Shown here piece after piece: positions 7,483 through 14,112 of a DNA stretch of 41,815 bases. Position 1 is the first letter of the stretch. The number at the start of each line of letters is the position of its first letter. Made by a program: the position numbers and the translations under genes. The notes beneath the pieces were generated by a model, which had not been told where the DNA came from, did not search any database, and was given only the letters and a program-made list of their open reading frames with translations. Location of the stretch: contig NZ_JAODNM010000120.1 in NCBI RefSeq assembly GCF_025464955.1, positions 1-41,815 on the forward strand, in the 5' to 3' direction. The DNA comes from Amycolatopsis sp. GTDB lineage: Bacteria; Actinomycetota; Actinomycetes; Mycobacteriales; Pseudonocardiaceae.

Positions 7483-8562
7483 ATGAGCCAGGATCCCGGC
7501 GATTCGGCGTCGAGCGAAGACCTGCAGCAACGGCTCGAGCGCATCCTGCTCGGCGGCAAACGCAAGTACACCCGGCTCGACGTCTTCGAGAAGGCCGGGG
7601 TTGAGCCCGAGCGCGTTAGCAGGCTATGGCGCGCGCTCGGCTTCGCCACCGTCGAGGACGACGAGGTTGTCTTCACCGACGCCGACGTCGAAGCGCTCCG
7701 GATCACTGACGGTCTGGTGCGGTCCGGGTTGGTCGACCCGAGCATCGAGGTTTCGGTCACCCGCGCGCTGGGGCTGCACCTGTCGCGGCTGGCGGAGTGG
7801 CAGGTCCACATGCTGTGGACGCTGATCACCGAAAACCAGGAGCTGGGCAAGAACGAGCGGCAGATCGCCCGCGTGGTCGACCGCCTGCTGCCGGAGCTCG
7901 AACGCGTGCAGAACTTTGTCTGGCGTCGGCATCTGGCCGCGTACGCGGGGCGCGCGCTGGCCAGCCCCGAGGAAGATCTCGAGACGCTCACCCAGGTTGT
8001 CGGGTTTGTCGACATGGTCGGCTACACGCGGCTGACCAGGCGCGTCGACGAGGGCGAACTGAGCGACGTGCTCGACCGGTTCGAGGCGCTGACCACCGAC
8101 GTCATCGCCGAGCACCGAGGCCGGGTGGTGAAGATGATCGGTGACGAGGTCCTGTTCGTCGCCGACTCGGCTGTCGACGCGGCGGAAATCGCGCTCACCC
8201 TGACCGAGCGGACGAATGCCGACGAGCGCCTTCCCGCCGTCCGCGCCGGGATGGCGTCAGGCCGGATCCTCAGCCGATTCGGCGACGTCTACGGCTCGGT
8301 GGTCAACCTCGCAAGCCGGCTCACGTCCGTCGCCCGCCCCGGCACCATCCTCGTCGACAAGGAGCTAGCCGCCGACCTCGAAAACGAGCCCGCGTTCGAA
8401 CTTCGCACCCGGCGCCCGGTCTCCGTCCGCGGCTACAACCGCCTACGCCCCTCCGCCCTCCGCCGCGCCCGCGACCAGCCCACCGGCATGTTCGCCAACT
8501 CCCAGCAACTCGCCGCCGAAATGCTGGGCCTCGACGACCCCCGCCCCCGCCGACGCCGCTAA
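7483..8562 (+). CDS. Class III adenylate cyclase with Rv1264-like regulatory domain
   Basis: A 359-residue protein that should make cAMP from ATP. The N-terminal half (about 1-165) is a helical regulatory domain like that of the pH-sensing mycobacterial cyclase Rv1264. The C-terminal half is a class III catalytic domain with a complete residue set: metal-binding Asp177 (GFVDMVGYT) and Asp221 (KMIGDEVLF), adenine-selecting Lys217 and Asp268 (GDVYGSVVN), and transition-state residues Asn275 and Arg279 (VNLASRL). A homodimer is expected because one chain holds all residues. No membrane segment is present. It follows the Usp gene by four bases. The tail after residue 325 is basic and unstructured. 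Confidence 0.93.
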   Translation: MSQDPGDSASSEDLQQRLERILLGGKRKYTRLDVFEKAGVEPERVSRLWRALGFATVEDDEVVFTDADVEALRITDGLVRSGLVDPSIEVSVTRALGLHLSRLAEWQVHMLWTLITENQELGKNERQIARVVDRLLPELERVQNFVWRRHLAAYAGRALASPEEDLETLTQVVGFVDMVGYTRLTRRVDEGELSDVLDRFEALTTDVIAEHRGRVVKMIGDEVLFVADSAVDAAEIALTLTERTNADERLPAVRAGMASGRILSRFGDVYGSVVNLASRLTSVARPGTILVDKELAADLENEPAFELRTRRPVSVRGYNRLRPSALRRARDQPTGMFANSQQLAAEMLGLDDPRPRRRR

Positions 8563-8817
8563 GTGCACTTCACGACCACCTGCTTGCACTTCAGTGGCAC
8601 TCTTGTCGAGTTGAGTCGCGGCTGACAGCAGGGGACAACGGGATCCTGCACTCCGTCACCAACGGCGCCGAAACCAACGAACTCGCCCGGGAAACCCTCA
8701 AGCTGCCCTAGGTTCAGCCGATAGTGCGAGCAGTCGCACGCGGACAGCGGTGTCCTCGCTGGTCACCGCGCACCTAGCGTTATATGCGCATGTGTGCGGT
8801 CCAACTCGGGAGGCTTC
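8563..8817. other. Intergenic stretch with a possible gene-end scrap
   Basis: No intact gene is seen. Bases 8596-8606 (GGCACTCTTGT) match one arm of the box found at 148-169 and 26188-26209. A short frame ending at 8711 has coding-like codon use and is listed separately. The right part should hold the promoter of the cysteine-rich microprotein; TAGCGT at 8775-8780 is a possible -10. Confidence 0.4.
8634..8711 (+). pseudogene. Possible C-terminal scrap of a lost gene
   Basis: A frame ending with TAG at 8709-8711 reads DNGILHSVTNGAETNELA and continues to the stop, with G or C at nearly every third codon position, as in real genes of this genome. No start codon or upstream coding sequence goes with it, so it is best read as the last 25 or so codons of a deleted gene. 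I do not recognise the family, and chance is possible. Confidence 0.25.
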
Positions 8818-8910
8818 ATGATCAAGCGTCTGCTCAGCGTTGTCCTTCGTCACGGCTGCTGCTCGGCCTGCACAGGTAAGGGCTGCGGCTGCTGCGGAGC
8901 GTGCGGCTAG
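8818..8910 (+). CDS. 30-residue cysteine-rich microprotein
   Basis: A tiny gene well supported by its signals. GGGAGG stands four bases before the ATG, and a textbook Rho-independent terminator begins 30 bases after the stop. The product begins with a basic amphipathic stretch, MIKRLLSVVLRHG, followed by a 17-residue tail with seven cysteines at positions 14, 15, 18, 23, 25, 26 and 29 (CCSAC, then CGCCGAC). Spacing of the CxxC and CC type suits metal binding or disulfide chemistry. There is no downstream same-strand biosynthetic or modification gene, so a lanthipeptide-like precursor is unlikely. A cysteine-sensing leader peptide is conceivable, but the terminator is not obviously followed by a regulated operon. 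Function unknown. I do not recognise the family. Confidence 0.7.
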   Translation: MIKRLLSVVLRHGCCSACTGKGCGCCGACG

Positions 8911-8940
8911 CCAGCACTCTCCACACAGAAGCTCAAAGCC

Positions 8941-8980
8941 CAGAATGCCCTGGCACCGGCGCCGGGGCATTCTGCGTTTT
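8941..8980 (+). terminator. Strong Rho-independent terminator after the Cys-rich gene
   Basis: Arms CAGAATGCCC (8941-8950) and GGGCATTCTG (8965-8974) pair perfectly and extend inward with a wobble pair and GGC/GCC around a six-base loop. CGTTTT follows. It is one of only two hairpins in the window with a clear U tract. Confidence 0.85.
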
Positions 8981-9068
8981 CACAACGAATCGCTAGGCAC
9001 CGACGTCCGGCAGGTCAGACCCGGACGAACCGTGACCTACGACCCCTGGAACGAGGAGTCCTCGTCGC

Positions 9069-9295
9069 TCAGCGGCTGGCGGCGGTCTCGGTAGCTAGGC
9101 GGGCGACCATCGCGCGAGCGTCGTCGCCCTCCACTGCGACAGTCCAAAGTTCGTCCATCACGCGCTGGTAGAGCGCGATGTCGGCCGGGTTCTCGGCGGT
9201 GCTCTCGGAATCGATCGTCTCGACGACCACTGACGTGTCGTCCATGATCCAGAAGCCGTGCATGGGGATGACTGGCGTCTCGATGCACAGATTGG
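9069..9295 (-). pseudogene. C-terminal remnant of a DUF5753 (Scr1-type) HTH regulator
   Basis: The minus-strand frame reads IETPVIPMHGFWIMDD, then VVVETIDSESTAENPADIAL, and then a YQRVMDELWTVAV-type helix. This is the usual end of the DUF5753 ligand domain found behind an XRE helix-turn-helix in abundant actinobacterial regulators. Those proteins are normally about 280 residues; only the last 75 or so are here. The HTH and the first part of the domain are missing, because the frame runs backwards into the start of the reductase gene on the other strand. No DUF397 partner gene is adjacent. It is most simply a deletion remnant left when the reductase region was inserted or rearranged. Confidence 0.65.
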
Positions 9296-9348
9296 GTTTT
9301 CGCGCCGCGCCCGTCTGTACTTCTGAGATCGACTCACGGGAGGCTGGC

Positions 9349-9918
9349 ATGACGCGGAAACTGATCTTCGGCATGAACGTGACCCTCGACGGCTACATCG
9401 CCGCGACCGGCCTCGACATCGGCTGGAGCGGGCCGCCGAGCGACGAGCTGTTCCAGTGGTGGCTCGACCAGGAGCGGGCGAGCGAACTGTCGCTGTACGG
9501 GCGCAACCTGTGGGAGACGATGAGCTCCCACTGGCCGACCGGCGACCAGCAGCCCAACGCTACCCGGGCGGAGATCGAGTTCGCGCGGAACTGGCGGGAT
9601 ACGCCGAAGGTGGTGTTCTCCTCGACGATCGACAAGGTCGACTGGAACACCCGCCTGGTCACCGGCGACGCGGTCGCCGAGATCACCCGGCTCAAGGCCG
9701 AGGACGGCGGCCCGATGGGCATCGGCGGCGCAACGCTCGCCGGGGCTGCCATGCGAGCCGGGCTGATCGACGAGTACGCCCTGGCCACCTACCCGGTCCT
9801 GGTGGGCAGCGGCACACCGTTCTTCACGGCGCTGGACAGCTGGGTGAACCTGAACCTCGTGGAGACGCGGACGTTTCCCGGCGGCGTGGTGCTGACCCGA
9901 TACGAAATGAAGCGGTGA
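9349..9918 (+). CDS. RibD C-terminal/dihydrofolate reductase-like protein
   Basis: A 189-residue protein of the RibD_C/DHFR-fold family, which binds NADPH. It starts KLIFGMNVTLDGYIA, the standard first strand and loop. It also shows ELSLYGRNLWETMSSHWP, the region equivalent to the family's 'GRxTYE' loop, and a C-terminal GGATLAGAAMRAGLIDEYAL followed by YPVLVGSGTPFF. The start is ATG at 9349, because GGGAGG lies five bases upstream; the open frame extends further back only because it shadows the DUF5753 remnant. Such proteins are usually stand-alone reductases of unknown substrate in actinobacteria, so a true riboflavin or folate role should not be assumed. There is no operon partner. Confidence 0.88.
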   Translation: MTRKLIFGMNVTLDGYIAATGLDIGWSGPPSDELFQWWLDQERASELSLYGRNLWETMSSHWPTGDQQPNATRAEIEFARNWRDTPKVVFSSTIDKVDWNTRLVTGDAVAEITRLKAEDGGPMGIGGATLAGAAMRAGLIDEYALATYPVLVGSGTPFFTALDSWVNLNLVETRTFPGGVVLTRYEMKR

Positions 9919-10104
9919 GCACGGGCCAAATGCTCGGCTCGTGAGGCCAGGTCGAAATCCTTCCCGGCATGCTCACCGTGACACTCGGCTACGAGGAAGC
10001 CTTCCCCGGCCCCTTCCTTGCGTTCCGCGCGAGCTGTTGACCGACCCGCTGGAGATGAGGACGACGGCGTCGTTAATCGTGACGATGTTCTCGGGCATAA
10101 GGAG

Positions 10105-10129
10105 GCCCCGCCGGCAACGCCGGCGGGGC
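10105..10129. terminator. Perfect GC-rich hairpin
   Basis: Eleven-base arms GCCCCGCCGGC / GCCGGCGGGGC around AAC. No U tract follows on either strand. It may end transcription from the reductase gene, 190 bases upstream, or be a relic. Confidence 0.45.
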
Positions 10130-10197
10130 GGTGGTGTTCGCGTTGTCGCGTTGGTGTTCAACTGGTGGGGACATGTGTGATCACAGCGTCGGGGGCA

Positions 10198-10410
10198 GGT
10201 CCAGCCATGGTTTATCGGTGGCGTCGAATCCGGTGAGCTCGGCAATCTTGTCGCCGACACCACCGCGATCATGCTGGGCCGGGACGCTGGCTACCACGTG
10301 GACCTGTGCAGGCGGTCCGGGCTGTCCGGCAACTGATCGGCAACTGCTCGGCGCCGATCGTCACACAGGCAGACGCGGACGAGGTCGAGCACCTGCTCAC
10401 CTACCGGTGA
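10198..10410 (+). pseudogene. Possible frameshifted C-terminal remnant
   Basis: Two overlapping stretches look coding by third-position GC. One reads ADTTAIMLGRDAGYHVDL and then hits a stop. The other, in a different frame, reads RQLIGNCSAPIVTQADADEV and ends at a TGA at 10408-10410, seven bases before a terminator-like hairpin. Together they could be the frameshifted end of a deleted gene. No start or recognisable domain is visible, and chance cannot be excluded. Confidence 0.25.
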
Positions 10411-10416
10411 CGCGAC

Positions 10417-10450
10417 GAAGCCCCGGTGCTCTCGTGGGCACCGGGGCTTC
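10417..10450 (-). terminator. Hairpin after the GntR gene
   Basis: Thirteen-base perfect arms GAAGCCCCGGTGC / GCACCGGGGCTTC around an eight-base loop, 16 bases past the GntR stop. No U tract, as is common in high-GC actinobacteria. It could act in both directions. Confidence 0.65.
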
Positions 10451-10465
10451 GAGGTTCTTGCGTCG

Positions 10466-11227
10466 TCAGTCAGCTGCCCACTCGTAGCTGACCTCGTATC
10501 GGTCGGCGGGCAGCACCATGTCGTTGACCTCGAGCGGGGTGCCGTCGTCCTGGTAGGCCACGCGGGTGATGGTGACGACCGGGGTACCGCCGGTGAGTTG
10601 CAGCGCGGTCGCTTCGTCGGGGGTCGGCATCCGCGCGCCGACATGCTCGACGAACGAGCCGATGGGGTGACCGGCGTCCTCAAGGCGTGCGTACGCGCCA
10701 CCAGGCCCGGTATCGACCTGTTCGATCGCGGTGTCACGCGTGAAGGCGCGCGGGAGCTGCGACACCGCGAGTTGGACTACCAGCCCGTTGGCTCGCATCA
10801 CCCGGTCCCTCACGGTGACTTCGGCGCCGGGGTCGATCCTGAGGTAGTCGGCGACGCGCTGGTCAGCCTCCTCGAAACGGATCTTCACTGAGGACGACGG
10901 GGCGAATCCACGCGCCGCTGCGTCAGCCAGGAACGCGCCCTGGTTGCGGCCTCGCGCTTCCCTCGACAGGCGGGACCGCGACAGGCGATGGATCGCCGAC
11001 GGCGGCCGCACAAAGATGCCTCGACCGTGTTCGGCCGTGACTATGCCCTCGGTGCGAAGGACGTTCACGGCTTCGCGGATGGTCGGTCTCGACACACCGT
11101 AGGACTCGACTAGTTCGCGTTCGCTTGGGAGCCGTTCTCCTGCCGGGTAGTGGCCGGCGGAGATCTTTTCTCGCAGGTCGGCGGCCACCTGACGGAAGGC
11201 TGGTACGCCGCTCGTTCGATCCACCAT
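10466..11227 (-). CDS. GntR/UTRA-family transcriptional regulator
   Basis: A 253-residue regulator of the HutC type. A winged helix-turn-helix lies at about residues 10-77 (ERLPSERELVESYGVSRPTI, then TAEHGRGIFV), and a UTRA effector domain fills about residues 95-250. The start is ATG at 11227, because GGAGG stands eight bases upstream; six codons of open frame lie before it. It is transcribed away from two tiny genes and an array of hairpins, and lies about 2.1 kb from an integrase fragment. GntR/UTRA proteins of this kind (KorSA of pSAM2 is the classic case) keep actinomycete integrative plasmids silent. The direct repeats in its promoter region are candidate operators. A role in ordinary metabolite sensing remains possible. 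Confidence 0.9.
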   Translation of the reverse strand: MVDRTSGVPAFRQVAADLREKISAGHYPAGERLPSERELVESYGVSRPTIREAVNVLRTEGIVTAEHGRGIFVRPPSAIHRLSRSRLSREARGRNQGAFLADAAARGFAPSSSVKIRFEEADQRVADYLRIDPGAEVTVRDRVMRANGLVVQLAVSQLPRAFTRDTAIEQVDTGPGGAYARLEDAGHPIGSFVEHVGARMPTPDEATALQLTGGTPVVTITRVAYQDDGTPLEVNDMVLPADRYEVSYEWAAD

Positions 11228-11254
11228 CGGGTCATCCTCCCTCACATTCTCTCG

Positions 11255-11312
11255 TCTTGACCAGTTGCCTGGGTCGTGTCATCGTAGAGTGGTAATGACA
11301 TCTTGACCAGTT
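11255..11312. promoter_or_regulatory. Direct repeats TCTTGACCAGTT in the GntR promoter region
   Basis: TCTTGACCAGTT occurs at 11255-11266 and again at 11301-11312, between the divergent GntR gene and the small-gene operon. TAGAGT at 11285-11290 is a plausible -10 for the rightward operon, so the repeats bracket it. TGTCAT (11278-11283) and ATGACA (11295-11300) form a further dyad. The layout suits GntR autorepression and silencing of the rightward genes. Confidence 0.45.
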
Positions 11313-11337
11313 CCGACTAGGACGCAGGTGAACAGCC

Positions 11338-11475
11338 GTGAGCTTCTTCAGCAACTCGGGTTCTGGGTCGGCCGGTGATCCCGTCGACCCAGCCGAGCGG
11401 GTCAAGGTCGAGGTCGAGGCGGAAGAGGCCGAGAAGGGTACCCAGATTGTGAGTACTTCGGAGAGTGACCAGTGA
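11338..11475 (+). CDS. Very small acidic protein of the mobile element
   Basis: A 45-residue frame with GTG start, preceded by AGGTGA. The product opens MSFFSNSGSGSAGDP and continues as an acidic, Glu/Lys/Val-rich segment. No domain, membrane helix or signal peptide is visible. Its stop overlaps the GTG start of the next gene (GTGA), a standard translational-coupling arrangement that supports both genes being real. Its place immediately divergent from the GntR repressor suggests an element-specific product. Function unknown. Confidence 0.5.
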   Translation: MSFFSNSGSGSAGDPVDPAERVKVEVEAEEAEKGTQIVSTSESDQ

Positions 11476-11744
11476 TCGCCCGCATCGCCATCGGGCCGTC
11501 GGTGAAGCCGTACGTGGACTGGGTGATCCGTGAGTACATCGAGGGCAACCGGCTGCACTTCTACAACAAGTCCGAGCTCGCCGACCCCACGATCCAGTGG
11601 CTCGTGCCGTGGTGCCAGGCCGACGACATGTACCCGGCGCGGCACCCCAAGGTCGAGGTCAACGCTGACCCGGTGGCCGCGCACGTCCGGGCCTGTGTCG
11701 GGTGCGCCAACGCGGACCGTCGAGCCCGCGGCGACCGCCCCTGA
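11472..11744 (+). CDS. Small hypothetical protein of the mobile element
   Basis: A 90-residue protein with a GTG start overlapping the stop of the preceding 45-residue gene. It is rich in aromatic residues (YVDWVIREYIEGNRLHFYNK) and has a CVGC motif near its C-terminus, which might hold a metal or form a disulfide. No known domain is recognised. The pair forms a short operon facing away from the GntR gene and followed by the hairpin array. Such short conserved genes next to the repressor are usual in actinomycete integrative elements, but no function can be assigned. Confidence 0.6.
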   Translation: MIARIAIGPSVKPYVDWVIREYIEGNRLHFYNKSELADPTIQWLVPWCQADDMYPARHPKVEVNADPVAAHVRACVGCANADRRARGDRP

Positions 11745-11752
11745 TCTGCCCG

Positions 11753-12099
11753 GTCGGTGCGCCCGTTCCCGCAATGTGCGCCGCACCGACTGGGCCCCCA
11801 ACCCCCAACCGTTCCGGGCGGCTCTCATCCCCCGACAGAGCCCGGACCGGTTGGGCCTTGGCTCCGTGCCCGAACGCTGTATCGGTGGGCACGGGGAGGC
11901 CTCCGCACTGGCCTTTAAGCGGCGCGGAGGAGCGGGGCCCGGTTGTGCTGCACGCACCCGGGCCCCGTGCGCTTCCCTCAAACGGTGCGCCGAATCCCCC
12001 CGCGGCGCACTTCCACCTCGCGGCCGGCAGCGCTCCCGCCTGCAGGTCACCGGCCGCGGGACAAGTTCAGGAGCCGGTAGGCGTCCCTCGCCTACCGGC
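11753..12099. repeat. Array of about seven strong hairpins
   Basis: Seven separate perfect inverted repeats follow one another in 350 bases that lack a convincing gene. They are GTCGGTGCG/CGCACCGAC (11753-11790), CCGTGCCC/GGGCACGG (11864-11894), CCTCCGC/GCGGAGG (11900-11930), CGGGGCCCGG/CCGGGCCCCG (11933-11967), GTGCGCC/GGCGCAC (11985-12010), CGCGGCCGG/CCGGCCGCG (12019-12058) and GCCGGTAGGCG/CGCCTACCGGC (12073-12099). Arms differ from one another, so this is not a simple tandem repeat. In an integrative element such a region could be a replication or transfer origin, a recombination site, or a structured RNA. The last hairpin could simply be a terminator. Confidence 0.65.
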
Positions 12100-12216
12100 C
12101 CCTGGTCAACCGTGTGTCCGCCGGCCACTCCGACGCAGAGGCATCGTCGGAAAGTCGCAGCTGTTGCCGCCCCACGCCCTGGAAACGATCGGGCTGCAAA
12201 GCGCGACTATCCGGGC

Positions 12217-12906
12217 ATGATTCGCAAGGACCGCGTGATGTTTTGGTCGTTCCTGCTGACCATGGGTTTCCTGGTGCTGCTCACCTTCGGCCTCGCTGAC
12301 CACGCGGACTCAGGCTGGTGGGCAGCGTGGGGTGGGTGGATCGGCGGTCTCGGCAGCACCGCGGCGGCAGTCACCGCCGTCTGGGTTGCTGTCGAGGGCT
12401 GGCGAAGGTCCGACCGATTGGCCCGCGAGCAAGCTGCACGCCTCGACGACCAGGAGTCGCGAGAACTGGCGTCGAAGTTCGGCGTGTGGATCGACAAGCA
12501 AACCGTTGAACTCGACACGGTCGCTAAGAATTTCGTTGGCGTCGAGACAAGCCCTGAAGAGTACCGCGTCATGTACAGCAACAGCGGCAGTCAACCCGTG
12601 TACCGCGTCGTGCTTGTCATTCGCTTCTTTGCAGCCAGAAAGGACTTTGAGTCAAAATTTACGGACACTGAACCGCAACTAGGGCCAACAACGGGAGCCC
12701 GCGTCTTCGGGAAGTACCCTGGCGCATTCAACGGAGCGTTGAGAACGCTTATGACCGCTGAGGCCAAGAGGACCGGCGAGAGTCAGGACCATAAGGAGCG
12801 GTCGTATATCCATTTAGCGGAAATAGAGCTGAACTTTACTGACGGAAACGGGAAGCGCTGGACCCGTCTGCCTGGAGGCGAACTTGTTCCGGCAGATCCA
12901 CGATGA
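12217..12906 (+). CDS. Membrane-anchored hypothetical protein of the mobile element
   Basis: A 229-residue protein with two membrane helices near the N-terminus (FWSFLLTMGFLVLLTFGL and a second one at about 38-57). A charged helix follows (RRSDRLAREQAARLDDQES), then a soluble C-terminal domain with beta-like segments (EYRVMYSNSGSQPVYRVVLV). The start at 12217 is the first ATG after the hairpin array; ATG at 12238 is an alternative. Codon use in the last 350 bases is clearly less GC-rich than in flanking genes (AAAATTTAC, AACTTTACT), a sign of recent transfer. It is convergent with the truncated helix-turn-helix gene. No family with known function recognised. Confidence 0.7.
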   Translation: MIRKDRVMFWSFLLTMGFLVLLTFGLADHADSGWWAAWGGWIGGLGSTAAAVTAVWVAVEGWRRSDRLAREQAARLDDQESRELASKFGVWIDKQTVELDTVAKNFVGVETSPEEYRVMYSNSGSQPVYRVVLVIRFFAARKDFESKFTDTEPQLGPTTGARVFGKYPGAFNGALRTLMTAEAKRTGESQDHKERSYIHLAEIELNFTDGNGKRWTRLPGGELVPADPR

Positions 12907-12927
12907 GGCCCGCCGTACTGCAGAGGC

Positions 12928-13360
12928 TCATCCGCTGGCGCCCCCGGTCAGCTCAGCTTCGGTGGCGTCCTGCTCGGCGCGCGCCTTGGCGATCAGAGCC
13001 AGCAGTTCGGCCGGCTTCTGCTCGACGCGGGCTTCGATCTCCGAGCGGGTCGGGGCGTCGAGGCCCATCAGCTTCGCGATGCGTTCCTCGACGCGGAGCA
13101 GCCGGTCAATGGCGGCGAGCCGGGGCGCGGAGTCTTCCAGCGGGATGCCGAAGTCGTGCTTGATGACCTTGCCCTGGCTCACAGTCAGGTGGATCCGTTC
13201 GAGCACCTCGAGGGCGGACTGCCGCATCTCGCCGAGGCGTTCGAGCGTGACCTTGCGCAGCTCGTCGGCGAGCGGCAGCACCCGCTCGTCGGCTTCCTGC
13301 TTGGTCCAGTTCTGGATCGTGGTGTGGCTGACGCCCATCTCGGCGCCGGCCGCCCGATCG
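12928..13360 (-). pseudogene. N-terminally truncated HTH protein (phage/terminase-small-subunit-like)
   Basis: The minus-strand frame encodes about 141 credible residues. It begins in the middle of a helix-turn-helix (AAGAEMGVSHTTIQNWTKQ) and continues as a long helical region (LADELRKVTLERLGEMRQSA, VEERIAKLMGLDAPT) to a Gly/Ala-rich end. The build resembles small phage DNA-binding proteins such as terminase small subunits. Beyond about 13360 the frame stays open only as the shadow of the integrase on the other strand, so the first helices and the start codon are missing. The break coincides with the start of the integrase fragment, indicating one deletion or recombination event. Confidence 0.6.
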
Positions 13361-13365
13361 AGGAA

Positions 13366-14058
13366 GCACCCAAGCTCCGCGAACACCTCAACCCCATCTA
13401 CGCGGACGCGATCGACTTCGGGCTCGAAGTCGGCATCCGTCCGGGCGAGCTGGCCGCGCTCCACATCCACCGGGCAGACCTCAAGCGCGGATGGTTGACG
13501 GTGGCCGAGACGTACGTCCGGCGTAAGGGGACGATCCGCGCCCACCCGAAGGACGGCGACGAGCGGGTGATTCCGCTCAGCTCGAAGGCCATCGAGATCA
13601 TCAAGCGCCGGATCGAGGGTAGGGACATGACGAAGGGCTGTGGCGTGGTGCACACCGACGGCACTGTGTGCACCAACGAGCTGATCTTCCGCAACGTGTG
13701 GGGCGGTGTGCTTCACCAAGATCTCCTCAGCAGCCACATCCGGCAGAGCGGCATCGCCGCCAACCTCACGCCGAAGAGCGGCTACGCGTTGCGCCGTGGC
13801 TTCGCGACGCGCGCGATCGAGGGCGGCATGGACAGCTTCTCGGCGAAGCGGATCATGGGCCACAGCGACCTCGAAGAGCTAGAGGGCTACGTCCAGGAGA
13901 CGCCGGCCGCCCGCGCCCGGATGCTTGCCTCGCTCGGTGAGCGGCCCCAGTTGGCCGCCGTAGACGAGAGCGTGGGACAACGTGGGACGGACTCGACCAA
14001 CCAGCCGCCCTCAACCGTTACCAACGAGGATGAAACAAACGCGGGTGACCTGCGATAA
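13366..14058 (+). pseudogene. Tyrosine recombinase (integrase), C-terminal catalytic domain only
   Basis: The fragment covers roughly the last 230 residues of a phage-type integrase. Catalytic Arg I is seen in GLEVGIRPGELAALH. Box II reads YALRRGFATRAIEGG, where the usual HxLRH becomes YALRR. The final His and Tyr are seen in IMGHSDLEELEGYV. The N-terminal SAM-like DNA-binding domain and arm-binding part, normally 150-200 residues, are missing; upstream bases belong to the opposing truncated HTH gene. There is no credible start codon. It is the right edge of the decayed element, so one attachment site should lie just beyond 14058, but no tRNA is visible there. Confidence 0.75.
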
Positions 14059-14112
14059 CAACCCTAGAAACACCCACCGAGTCCCACACGCCCCGATCTA
14101 CGTTCCTCCAGC

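Larger units (their letters stand above)
9919..10465. other. Intergenic stretch with hairpins and decayed coding scraps
   Basis: No intact gene is seen. It holds a perfect hairpin at 10105-10129, a possible gene-end scrap ending at 10410, and a hairpin at 10417-10450 that can serve as a terminator for the GntR gene. It lies at the left edge of the decayed integrative element. Confidence 0.45.
10466..14058. mobile_element. Decayed actinomycete integrative element
   Basis: This block has the make-up of a much reduced integrative plasmid or prophage: a GntR/UTRA repressor, two overlapping very small genes, a 350-base array of strong hairpins, a membrane protein with locally low GC, a phage-type helix-turn-helix protein lacking its N-terminus, and a tyrosine recombinase lacking its N-terminal half. 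The last two are fused tail to tail at about 13360, the mark of an internal deletion. No replication or Tra/FtsK gene remains. Outer boundaries are approximate, and I could not see direct repeats or a tRNA that would define attL and attR. Confidence 0.6.

Noticed and set aside
8596..8606. Third copy of the GGCACTTTTGT box
   Set aside because: Only one arm is present, and no palindromes follow. It may be chance, so it is not counted as a copy.
8818..8910. Lanthipeptide or other RiPP precursor
   Set aside because: No modification enzyme, transporter or protease gene lies nearby, and the unit ends in its own terminator.
11753..12099. CRISPR array
   Set aside because: The repeats are different inverted repeats, not identical direct repeats with regular spacers, and no cas gene is present.
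11530..12216. In-frame extension upstream of the membrane protein
   Set aside because: It reads through the hairpin array, overlaps the 90-residue gene in another frame, and is Arg/Pro/Ser-rich like other shadows.
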